NCBI GenBank assembly: GCA_018857735.1
Contig: JABMCL010000106.1
Coordinates: forward strand, 544,501 to 608,500
Direction of reading: 5' to 3'
Origin: Alviniconcha marisindica
Lineage: Eukaryota > Mollusca > Gastropoda > Provannidae
Length of the DNA stretch: 64,000 bases
The notes beneath the pieces were generated by a model. The model searched no databases and had not been told where the DNA came from. It worked only from the letters and a program-made list of their open reading frames with translations. Both the position numbers and the translations under genes were made by a program. Of this stretch, positions 48,788-58,256 are shown in pieces; position 1 is the first letter of the stretch; every line of letters begins with the position of its first letter.

Positions 48788-51700
48788 TGTGTGTGTGCAT
48801 GTGTATATGTGCGCGCACGCACACGCACATGCGTGCATGTGTATGAATGTGTATGGCTACCATTCACTGATTACAACAGTAAATATAAAATCATCCCCCA
48901 TCCGCAAACAGCATTTAATTTCCTCACAGAAATATGAAGGCACATACCTTTAATCTTGTTAATAAGTTCTCCAGAGACAAGGTCGTATATGTTTAACTCC
49001 CGAAACAAGTCTGACCCCACACATGCCAGACGACCGTTGTTAGACAGCTTGCAGCAGGTCAGCATGTCCACATGCTCTGCTGACCACTGAAACAACATGG
49101 AAACAATAACCACCACAGTATTGAGTATTGCGGAACCCCCGTACCCCTTAAGACAGACATGCTAACAAGGGACAGGCAGCCAGTGAAGAGCTCTGAGGAA
49201 GGGTGAAACATGATCTTGTTTGTGAGCTTTTAGCACGAGTCATGCAGCTGAGTTTTTAACCTTTTGTAGTCTCTGAAGAAGGTGTTTAGGAAGTGGGCTG
49301 CAGTAGTCTAATCCAGAGTAAGTAAGTAAGTAAGTTGGTGTTTTACGCCCAGTCAACTGGTACGGTTATATCAGGGTGGTCTAACCTAGAGAGGTCAAAG
49401 GCAAATACAAGTTCTTTTTGTAGAGTTAACAGAGAGAAGACAACAACTTGAACTGATGCCGCGAAGTTCAAAGTAGGAACACGTTAACCCTTTACCTGCC
49501 AAAGTGTTTGTACTGTAGGTTCTGATTTCTTCAGAGAATTGTCTCAAAAAGAAATTGAGTGAGTCAGAAATGTTTATTTGGAAATGTTTGCTCCACATGA
49601 GAATGCACAAAATGTCTTAATTCAAGCAAGATGAGGTGTGACGTCAAATAACCAAACGGGAAACACTCTTCCTAGGACGTCATATTATGATGCCCAAAGG
49701 GCAGGGAAAGGGTTAACTCTGACAAAACTTTCACCTCAAAGGTCTCTCTAAAACAACTGCTGATTGTGGGTTTACCACTTTCCAGATCAAAAATCTGAAA
49801 CAGAACAAGGCCCAGAGCGCTCGTGCAAAATCAACACGCCATGGAGTTAATTATTGCTCAATATACATAACACAAATACAACAGCAAAGTCCTGAGTCAC
49901 CTATGGTAACTCTCACCTGGCATGCGTGTAAACACAAGGTACATAAACTCCACCAGAGGTACATCCTCTAATCATCTAGAAGATGTACCTCTGGTGGAGT
50001 TTAGAGGATGTACCTCTGGTGGAGTTTATGTACCTTGTATTTACATGCATGCCAGGTGAGGTACTTCTGGTGGAGTTTAGAGGATGTACCTCTGGTGGAG
50101 TTTATGTACCTTGTATTTACAAGTATGCCAGGTGAGGTACTTCTGGTGGAGTTTAGAAGATGTACCTCTGGTGGAGTTTATGTACCTTGTATTTACACGC
50201 ATGCCAGGTGAGGTACCTCTGTGGTTATGTACCTTGTATTTACACGCAGCCAGGTGAGGTACCTCTGGTGGAGTTTAGGATGTACCTTGGTGGAGTTTAT
50301 GTACCTTGTATTTACACGCATGCCAGGTGAGGTACCTCTGGTGGAGTTTATGTACCTTGTATTTACACGCATGCCAGGTGAGGTACCTCTGGTGGAGTTT
50401 AGAGGATGTACCTCTGGTGGAGTTTATGTACCCTGTATTTACACGCATGCCAGGTGAGGTACCTCTGGTGGAGTTTAGAGGATGTACCTCTGGTGGAGTT
50501 TATGTACCTTGTATTTACACGCATGCCAGGTGAGAGTTACCACAGGTGACTCAGGTCTTTGCTGTTGTATTTGTATTATGTATATCAAGCAATAATTAAC
50601 TCCCTTGTGTGTTGACTTTCCAGATGAATACTCACAAGGGGTTCCCCTCGCTCAAGATCCCACAGACGAAACGTCTTGTCCCATCCGCAGCTAACAAACC
50701 TACACACACAACACAGACACACAGAGACATGTATGTATGTTTCATGTATGTAAACACCCACATATATAACACACAACACACACATACAGACATATGTATG
50801 TTTCATGTATGTAAACACCCACATATATAACACACAACACACACATATAGACATATGTATGTTTCATGTATGTAAACACCCACATATATAACACACAACA
50901 CACACATATAGACATATGTATGTTTCGTGTATGTAAACACCCACATATATAACACACAACACACACATATAGACATATGTATGTTTCGTGTATGTAAACA
51001 CCCACATATATATCACACAACACACACATATAGACATATGTATGTTTCATGTATGTAAACACCCACATATATAACACACAACACACACATATAGACATAT
51101 GTATGTTTCATGTATGTAAATACCCACATATGTAACACACAACACACACATATAGACATATGTATGTTTCATGTATGTAAACACCCACATATATAACACA
51201 CACTTATGCATGAATACCCCCCCCCCCCCAACTCCTCCTGCCACACACACACACATACTGACATATACGCACATCCCACACACACATACAAACACATGCA
51301 TGTATGCATGCGCGCGTGCACACACACACACACACACACATGCATGCACACACACACACACACACACATGCATACACACATGTATACATGTACACATGCA
51401 TACATCACAACTGCTACCACCAGAATCAACACAACCATCACCATAAGCAACAACAGCAACAACCAAATAAATACATAAGTACAGTACAACAAGAGATAGA
51501 CATTTCACAGGCAAAACAAACAAAGAACGAAAACACTTACAAGTAACCAGATAGTGTGTATACTGTTATTAACAACAACAATTTTTTATTCACAAAAAAG
51601 AAAAAAAGAATAGATGTTTAGAAATCTGTACTTAACACACTCTTAAATAGTATTAATATTTGAGAGAACTCGAACTCGAACTCAAAAACTTATTTTCCAA

Positions 51701-52052
51701 GGATTGTAGTTTAGGTTCATTTAGACCTGTCTAACAACTAGTCCTTGCTAAACTACTGAATAAGTGAACAAAGGAGAAACAATTATATGAAAACAAAAAA
51801 CTAAAACATACAAAAAGCTAACTTTACAAACTCAATTAATATTTAAACATGATAAACAATATACAAACAAATAAAATAAAATACTACCCTATTAATAGTA
51901 ATAAAAATACAGGAACAACAACATCATTGAAAACACTTTGAGAAAGCGGGGGGGGGGGGGGGAAGAAAAAGAAAGAAAAAAAGAAGAAGAAAAAAGCATG
52001 TAGATCAGATCATAAATCACAGTAGGCAATGCTGCATTCTCACCACACACAG

Positions 52053-52128
<76 letters not shown>

Positions 52129-52524
52129 GCACGGTAGCAACAGTAAATCACTTTTTGGTGATGTGATAAACGATGATACTGGCATCTGTATAGCAAGCAC
52201 TAGTCTACAGAGTAAAATGAGGGGGATTGGGGGGGGGGTCATAAGCTGTCTTATACGGTTGTGTTAAGGTGCTCACGGAGGTTTCTCTTGAAGGAGCTGA
52301 GTGAGTGACATGATCTGAGGTGCACTGGAAGACTATTCCAAAACACGGCACAAGAAAAGGCCATGCTTGTTTTGAATAAATCTATTCTTGGCTTTGGTAA
52401 CTGAAGTTTCTGGAGCTAGAGTGGGGAGCTTTGTACAAGCTAGATATGTACACTGGCGCATTGTTGGTAAGTGCCCTTTACATAAAAACACCCTTGTTGT
52501 TGTCCAGTTGTTTGTGAAGGTTCA

Positions 52525-52623
<99 letters not shown>

Positions 52624-55600
52624 GACAGAGACAGAGACAGACAGACAGAGAGACAGACAGACAGACAGAGACAGAGACAGAGACAGAGTGAGACAGAGCG
52701 AGACAGAGACAGAGAGAACAAAAAACAACAACAAAAAACGCAAACAAATATACATACTTTGAACCATCTTCCGTACAATGCGCATCTGCAGCATTCACTG
52801 TATGAGCATTGTCCAGAGTACGCAGTTGTTCCCCTTTCTTTGGGTCCCAGACTTTGATGCTGCAGTCTGTTGATGTGCTTAAGACCCGAGATTCATCACA
52901 GAAAAACTGACATCTGTTGACAGCATCTGTGTGACCTCGGAAAACCTTGATCCTCACCTGCCATGTTGAGACAGAACAAGGGGTAAAATCTGGCTTGTTT
53001 ATATTTTGCATTGATTGTTTGCTTGCTGCTTCTGCTATTTAATAATGTACGATCATTCCTTAATGATCAGTTAACATAGAACTACTGAAGTGCTTAAGCA
53101 AGTGTCTCTCTCTCTCCCTCTCCCCCCCCCCTCTCTCTCACATGCACGTGCGCACACACACACACACACACACACACTCACATCTATGCACACAGTCCCA
53201 ATAAGACCTCAGGCCTCAGATCAAACTCATTGTTGTGAGCATGGACCTGTCTGTAGAGATTATAATTAAGAAGCGTGAATTTTTAAGTAAATGTTATTGT
53301 TATCTGATAAGCTGTATCATGTGGAAATACAAAAACAGCTTAGTTACAAAAATAAGTATGATTGGTTGAGTGAAAAGTAATGGATCAATTTATATTTTTA
53401 AATACATGCCACACAATTATATGCCTGGCAACAACAACAACAAAGACAGATTAACATGATTCATAGCTTAAAGGACAAGTCCAAGGTTTGGGGTGATTTT
53501 TGACATGATTTCCGCTAAAGTTCACTGAGAACAATGATGCAGGTGAAATTGTGATCTGAGGGTTATAAATGTATGAAAACAGGCATTTTCTGTCGTACCA
53601 AAATTGTTGCCATGATGCTGAAAATCATGTGCACATATGTGCACTACATCACTCTGGGGAGTTGCTGCAAAATGGCTAGTAACCACAGGGTAACTGACTT
53701 TAAAAAAAATCCAGTTTGAATCTCCAAGGATGAAGCTCCAACACCATTGTCAGTAGTTGGGCCTTTGTTTATTTCCTCCTTGTTATTTCATCTTTCTCGA
53801 ACCTTGTTAGGTGTGTGGCGTTTCAGTCTTTTTCTTCTGTTTACTCTAGCTTTCACAACAGGCTGGACCTCATCAGGGAGCCTGCCTTTTATTGGGTGTT
53901 TTATTTTATTTTCCTAATTTATCCTTGTTTGTTTTATCATATGTAAAAATGAAAAAGTTTTGTTCATTCTAGTTCAATAGACTAGCGATTCCGTGGCCTC
54001 CCTGAGTTAGGGTTCAATTCAATTCAAAAACTTTAATCATCCCACAAGGGGCAATGGGTTGAGCTAGTTACCGGTTCTTGCCATTTACTGTTTTTTCTCT
54101 TGGCTTGCCCTTTTCTTTCTTGAGCTTTGTTTGACGTTCATTTACGATGTACGAGTGAGGGGGGGTAGTCTCGATGTTTAACAAGACTACTCATTCTTTC
54201 TTTGTATGGGGTAGTTCGTGAGCGTCTGTTGCCCTGCCATGTTGTTGTCACTGCTAAGTGGGTTGTATCGTGTACACGGATTACGTGTCTCTAGCTTTTG
54301 TCCCGTTGCTCGCTGACATTACTTGCCTCCTCTTTCTTTTCAGAAAGTGTTGTTGTTGTTTTCTCTCTCTTTTCCCCTTCTTTTTCACCATGCGTCTTTC
54401 TTTTTTTATCTTTGGCTTATTGGCCATTTTGTACCCACTTGTTAGCTTGCCTGATTAGGGCAGCCATTTTGCTTTTCTCTTGTCGTCTGCATTTGTTTAC
54501 ATCCCAATGCTTTGTCATCGGTAGTCCTGATTAGCATTTTGCTTTATCAGTCTGCAGCCTTTGTTTTTCTAGATGGAAGCCGGGTTAGTGAGAGGTTAGT
54601 TAGAGTTAGTTATGGTTAGTTTGGCTTTCCATCTGTTTGTCATTGGCACAGTTATTTTTGCTCTGTGCTCTTATGACTGTAGTCGTCCACTCCTTTGTTG
54701 CAGACTGTTGTGATTTGGTAGTGTGTTTTTGTGTTGTTGTTTTTCCACCTTATACTTGCAGGTAGGCAACTGTTTGGGGTTTTGAGGTGGTTTTAGCTGT
54801 TTTGTTTCTTTCATTTGGTGTCAGCTGTTAGCTTGCCTGATTAGGGCAGCCATTTTTCGTTTGCCACCAGCATTTGTGGTTTGGTCTTTCTTTCTTTGCT
54901 ACAGGCATTTGTGGTATGTTCTTTCTTTCTGTGCCACAGGCATTTATGTCCAGTCTCTTTCTTATATGGCCTTTTCTGCCGTAGGCATTCATGTTAGACT
55001 TTTTGTCTTTGCCTTGTTAGCGCTTGTTTCAGGGTATCAGTGTATCTCTCAATTTTGGTATCAATCTGTGCACTTGCTGCTCATCAGCTTCATCCTTGGA
55101 GATTTGAACTGGAATTTTTTCCAAGTCAGTTACCCTGTGGACAGCCTACAAATTCCGCTTTGAAGCAAACCCCATTTGGTATTCTGCCATAAAGTTTACG
55201 AAATTGCACTCAGTGAAGTGCTCACTACACAAATGGGTGTGACTGAGGCGCAGCATCGGCAAAGTCAGCTTGTTTGAATTGTACACATTTGACCCATTTT
55301 GCCTCACAGCGGGTCGATTCCATGGGAACTCGTGCATAGTTATGCTTTGGGTTGCTTGTGAGTTGTTACAGTTTGCTGCAACACAGTGGCTCGGCATGGT
55401 TAGAGCTTTTTGTCGACCACACGCATACACATTCAATGAACAATCTAAGATGGCAACCGTACTGACTCCCCAGACTGACGCCACTTCCGAAAAGTCACGT
55501 GACTGATGGAGAACCCGAGACAGCAGTCTCGGCCAGCCTACAGAAAATAAAATTGATTAAAAACCAACATAAACTTTTTAAATCTTTTTTCATTTCATTA

Positions 55601-55757
55601 AATCTCAAACTAGTGACTCAATTGTCAGTCATTTCGATGGTCATTTTGCATACTTAAAAACCTGGGACTTTTCCTTTAAGGCTCTTCAGTATGATGAAAA
55701 AGAAGAAACAATATTGTTGATGACATTTGTTTACCTTTATTTGTCTGCCACCCACTC

Positions 55758-55806
<49 letters not shown>

Positions 55807-56080
55807 TGTGTGTGTGTGTGTGTGTTGCTGTGCGTGCGTGCGTGCGTGCGTGCGTGAACGCGTGTATATTAGTGTAAATAATCTGTAGCCCACGTATATA
55901 TCAGTTTGGTCAGTTAATTGAAATGCCACTGACCTTTGCAAGATCCTCATGCTCCCACTTGGCCGTTTGGCTGCTGACTTTGGACGACTCTAGATTCAAA
56001 TCTCGCGTGAGCTGTACAGCCAAAGGATCGATCGCTTGGGCGGATCTCCTTTGATTTTGAAACTGCTTTACGGCCTCCAT
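39838..56080 (-). CDS. WDR88: WD repeat-containing protein 88-like
   Basis: This is a WD40 beta-propeller protein whose function is poorly known even in vertebrates. Coding exons on the minus strand: 56080-55934, 52957-52758, 50699-50636, (49794-49735, see separate entry), 49086-48948, 48370-48244, 47649-47536, 45821-45751, 45244-45162, 43777-43709, 41780-41688 and 39969-39838 (stop TAG). Phases join to 432 residues with, or 412 without, the 60-nt exon. Blade signatures include [56 protein letters not shown] and [12 protein letters not shown]. The assignment to WDR88 rather than a generic WD protein rests on the C-terminus: [19 protein letters not shown] followed by a zinc-ribbon-like CSKCGKPFS...CVFC, which matches human WDR88 as I remember it. 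The start is the first in-frame ATG. It diverges from MARCHF6 and converges on SF3B3. Confidence 0.88.
40050..41687 (-). repeat. About 40-bp array of WDR88 exon end RAQGxKVxK plus donor
   Basis: On the minus strand units read AGAGCTCAGGGTGTGAAAGTC then ACCAAG|GTGGGTGATGCTAAC. The genuine exon end at 41688 is AGAGCACAGGGCCTCAAGGTC then ATCAAG|GTGGGTAATGC. Around forty units keep the exon-like part and the AAG|GTGGGT donor. Units next to the exon alternate between two shortened types. The frame is often open ([14 protein letters not shown]). A retroposon tail interrupts at 41024-41074. Confidence 0.92.
41790..43700 (-). other. WDR88 intron, largely unique sequence
   Basis: Between exons 43777-43709 and 41780-41688. 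It contains the degenerate SINE head at 42793, three copies of GAGGTGAGATTTGACTGA near 42650-42775 and a G15 run at 43014-43028. No gene is seen. Confidence 0.6.
42793..42880 (+). mobile_element. Degenerate tRNA-derived SINE head
   Basis: GTAGCTCCATGGTCTAATGG TTATCACTC resembles an A box, and AAATTCAAACTTAG a decayed B box. Old copy, low identity. Confidence 0.5.
44432..44697. mobile_element. piggyBac-type MITE, copy 2
   Basis: TTAACCCCTTCACTGCCCCAG at one end and GGCAGTTAAAGGGTTAA at the other, with an internal tandem duplication of AAAAGGAGACAAAAAGGGTT. Same family as the element at 6366, in a WDR88 intron. Confidence 0.75.
44921..44978. repeat. (CA)n microsatellite
   Basis: About 29 CA units in a WDR88 intron. 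Confidence 0.9.
45880..47115 (-). repeat. About 63-bp minisatellite in WDR88 intron
   Basis: About seventeen units of CTGCACTGTAAACATGGCAT, CATTCTTTGTGCCATATCTA and CCTGTTTTGCTATCCACTTG. I found no convincing match to either flanking exon boundary, so I treat it as an ordinary intronic minisatellite. Confidence 0.9.
47629..47775 (-). repeat. 74-bp tandem duplication of a WDR88 acceptor
   Basis: The segment covering ...CAATGTTGCAG|GGGTCATGAAAATGC... and the following TTTCAAGCTGTT occurs twice, at 47629-47700 and 47703-47775, with few differences. The inner copy is the real start of exon 47649-47536 (GHENAISSC). This is the youngest-looking and simplest case of junction duplication. Confidence 0.9.
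48371..48720 (-). repeat. Acceptor-derived repeats before a WDR88 exon, with long (CA)n
   Basis: On the minus strand TTTGTGTGCAG|ATTACCAC begins the real exon at 48370. About eight upstream units read GTGTGTTTGTGTGCAGATTA then CCATTATGATG or similar, keeping TGCAG|ATTACC. A (CA)n run at 48475-48543 splits the array. Confidence 0.8.
48735..48800. repeat. (TG)n microsatellite
   Basis: TG run within the WDR88 intron between exons 49086-48948 and 48370-48244, in opposite phase to the (CA)n at 48475; the two could pair as a hairpin. Confidence 0.88.
49140..49304. mobile_element. Probable LINE-derived fragment
   Basis: GACAGGCAGCCAGTGAAGAG CTCTGAGGAAGGGTGAAACA TGATC has the look of a widespread LINE reverse-transcriptase relic read backwards. 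It continues after the inserted tail at 49394. Assigned from resemblance only. Confidence 0.4.
49305..49393 (+). mobile_element. Truncated retroposon tail with target duplication
   Basis: AAGTAAGTTGGTGTTTTACG CCCAGTCAACTGGTACGG TTATATCAGGG is flanked by GTCTAATCCAGAG (left) and GTCTAACCTAGAG (right), a 13-bp target duplication with two differences. Related tails lie at 9229-9283, 9307-9360, 15118-15165 (inverted), 31553-31600 (inverted) and 41024-41074 (inverted). Confidence 0.7.
49484..49716. mobile_element. piggyBac-type MITE, copy 3 (diverged)
   Basis: TTAACCCTTTACCTGCC ... GGGCAGGGAAAGGGTTAA with TTAA at both ends. The inside is diverged from the other two. It ends 18 bp from the extra WDR88 exon. 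Confidence 0.65.
49735..49794 (-). CDS. WDR88: Probable extra 60-nt in-frame WDR88 exon (possible cassette)
   Basis: The sequence has an acceptor TTCTGTTTCAG and a donor GAG|GTGAAAG. It encodes [20 protein letters not shown], a typical WD-blade strand. It is 20 whole codons, phase 0 on both sides, between the exons ending WDLERGEPL and beginning WSAEHVDML. Human WDR88, as I recall it, joins those two directly, so the exon is either an insertion, an alternative cassette or a repeated blade end. It resembles the preceding exon end (FDLESGKP against WDLERGEP). Its 3' edge is 18 bp from a MITE. Confidence 0.5.
49843..50603. mobile_element. Fold-back element with tandemly amplified arm (WDR88 intron)
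   Basis: Left arm 49843-49968 and right arm about 50480-50603 are inverted copies, about 95% identical, both ending GGAGTTAATTATTGCT. Between them a tight palindrome (ACTCCACCAGAGGTACATC against its complement, about 49946-50002) and nine units of CTCTGGTGGAGTTTATGTAC, CTTGTATTTACACGCATGCC show that right-arm sequence was amplified. No coding capacity is seen. Confidence 0.8.
50720..51190 (-). repeat. 60-bp array of eight units in WDR88 intron
   Basis: Units read ACATATGTATGTTTCATGTA, TGTAAACACCCACATATATA and ACACACAACACACACATATAG, highly uniform. They adjoin the exon at 50699 but do not include its sequence. Confidence 0.9.
52048..52128. repeat. (CA)n microsatellite
   Basis: About 40 CA units in WDR88 intron 2, with a G15 run nearby at 51948-51962. 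Confidence 0.9.
52262..52400 (-). mobile_element. LINE 3' end, second family, reverse orientation
   Basis: On the minus strand [20 protein letters not shown] then [12 protein letters not shown]. It has the same domain tail but different sequence from the other two fragments. In WDR88 intron 2. Confidence 0.65.
52526..52715 (+). repeat. (GA)n plus (GACA)n compound microsatellite
   Basis: GA run, then GACAGACA, then GACAGAGACAGA units, about 45 bp downstream of WDR88 exon 52957-52758. The SLSLCL frames on the minus strand are artefacts. Confidence 0.9.
53467..55680 (-). mobile_element. Decayed THAP-domain DNA transposon, P-superfamily-like
   Basis: Ends at 53467 and 55680 are inverted: CTTAAAGGACAAGTCC then AAGGTTT, against CTTAAAGGAAAAGTCC then CAGGTTT (21 of 23 match). 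Near the right end, minus strand, lies a THAP zinc-finger remnant. THAP domains are found in P-element transposases, hence the assignment. No transposase core is recognisable in the remaining 1.6 kb, and I see no clean 8-bp target duplication. It sits in WDR88 intron 1. Confidence 0.6.
55146..55397 (-). pseudogene. THAP-type zinc finger remnant with compensating frameshifts
   Basis: The frame starts [14 protein letters not shown], continues [15 protein letters not shown] and later [14 protein letters not shown], giving the C2CH ligands and HEFP of a THAP domain. The expected tryptophan segment appears in another frame ([13 protein letters not shown]), implying one shift and a compensating one. 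It is on the same strand as WDR88 but not spliced into it by any obvious signal. Most likely it is a transposase N-terminus. Confidence 0.65.
55755..55862. repeat. (TG)n and (TGCG)n microsatellite
   Basis: In WDR88 intron 1, 70 bp from the exon 1 donor; includes a (TGCG)n portion that could adopt Z-DNA. Confidence 0.85.
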
Positions 56081-56500
56081 TTTACGGTCTTCGTTCAATA
56101 TTTGCTGTCTTTTCCGTCTGCCAAATCCTATTCAGAATCAGTCTGACCCTATAATGATCCTACTATGTAATGCCAAAGGAACGCCGCTTGAAGCCAGTAA
56201 TGTTTTGTACATACAACAACAAGGAAACGGGAAAATATCACTTAATTCTGAGTGTGAAGTCTTCTTTCGTTCAAAAAGCGTCGTCGGTTTCCATGTTTTC
56301 CTGATGAACTTCCGGTTCATTCGCGGTTGTCGTAAAGATAAATAAAACAACAACGAATGTAATACTTCATAACAAAAGTAAGTATTAGTGTATGTGCATT
56401 TTGTACTACTTTGTAATTTTGAAAATATATGCTGTTATTTAAAATGATGATCGCTTGTAATTGCTTAGAAACGTCATTAATTTAACGACACTTCAGCAAG
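56081..56500. promoter_or_regulatory. Divergent promoter region of WDR88 and MARCHF6
   Basis: 420 bp separate the two start codons. An ETS site, ACTTCCGG, lies at 56308-56315. There is no TATA box at a sensible place. It holds both 5' UTRs, whose boundaries I cannot place. I see no other gene in it. Confidence 0.55.
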
Positions 56501-58180
56501 ATGGACGACCAAGACGGGCAGCCAGGTACAGATGTTTTGCTAAAAAATATTCTGTCAAATTCTTCAGTGTGTAATTATCTCTTGCATTTCCTGTATAAAG
56601 CAAAACAATAACAGTCTTTATTAATCGATCATGTATTTGTGGTAGGATTGTAACTGTGTTCAATGCAGAAGGCTTTGAGAGTGTCTCGACCTTCCTATTC
56701 TTTGGGAGTTACCAACTTACTGACTGTCAGAGTGGAGACTTTTCACAGTTTGTCCTGGCAAAACGATGGCAAAGGCGGTATCTGATGACAGAGTCATCAT
56801 CGGAAGCGATGATTATTCGTTTATCGGTGCTTTAGAAATAAAAAAAAGTATTGTAGATAATATTGATCGGGCATTAAACGTAAACCTGTCCTTCAAACTG
56901 CCACTGCCACTGGCTCTCAACTGAAACAGAAATTGAATTCAGACTGGCATCACAATTGAATCTCTTACAATACTGTTGTTACATGAGTTCTGTACCACAG
57001 CATCTTTCAGAGCTTCTTCAGCTCTACACACTTTCCCAACAGCTTTGTTCTTCTTCTGGCACAGCCCCATGCTTCCCCATAAAATCTAATGGTCAAAAGG
57101 CATCAAGAAGATGGAAGCTGCTGAGACAGGGACTGTAGGCTCTGTGTGCAGAAGAATCAAATGCTACTCTAACAGTGACATCAGTGACACTGACAGCATG
57201 GATGACATATTGTGTACATAAAACTGCCTCTTGAACAGCAATTTAAGTGGCCTACTTGGCCCTGTTTTAGTTTTACAAGATCATATATATATCTAACCCA
57301 GTTAGAGTTATTGCAAGAACCCAAGAGCTTCAGTGACAGTGATTATCTATCTAGACTAGAGCAAGACAACTTTAAGTTGGTGTAATATTTGACAGAGGTT
57401 ATTGTCAAATCACTTTCTGTTCAAAATCTCAGCACTAATCCTGAATTTACAGCAATAAACTCAGGAAATGTTTGGGGATGCTATAATCTGTTTAAAATCA
57501 TAACTTCTGGCTGGGCTTACCTTATAAAACTTTATCTGATCATAACATAAACACATTATGCAAATGTTGTCATTGTTCATTATCAAAGTGAAATACGTTA
57601 TTTTACTCCAGAATAATAGCAGTGTACTTGTAGCACCAGACCAGTCAGCATAATGACCAACAGCCAAATGCAGCTGGCACTAGTGGCAGTGGGTTTTTTA
57701 CAGCACCTAAAGCTGCTAGTGCTACTGATTTGGAGTAAAATAACATTTTTGCCTTTAATTTGATAATGAACAGTCGGGTGCCCATGTGCAGGGATTGCCT
57801 TAACACATGTTTTATACATATTTTAGTATTTTACAGTTCTGAATATTGTATACACATTTTTTAGATCGTGATGCATAGTGCACATACAAGAATCGAAGGG
57901 CTAGACAAACCATTGGCACGAATGGATCTGGACAAAACGACAGTCACAGCAGTGCCCATGCCTTGCTTTGATTGTTCTTCCTTGCCCTAGTTTTTAGTAG
58001 CTAAAAGTAGCAATCTAAATCATGCCAGGCAAACAACAGTGTTCACTGGTTTGCTGGTTGCACTTTCACTAGACTGTTTTACTGATTTCACTTTTGCAGT
58101 ACTGTTTCAGAGGGATAAAAACAATCTGATATGATAGACACTGAGCAACTGCTGGTGCTACAGATTCTCTCTCTCTCTCT

Positions 58181-58256
<76 letters not shown>

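Noticed and set aside
48426..48867. Val/Cys and His/Thr repeat proteins over (CA)n and (TG)n runs
   Set aside because: Dinucleotide repeats are open by construction.
54258..55163. Plus-strand frames of 66-100 codons in the transposon relic
   Set aside because: T-rich, no motif, and opposite to the THAP frame; no support for a second gene.
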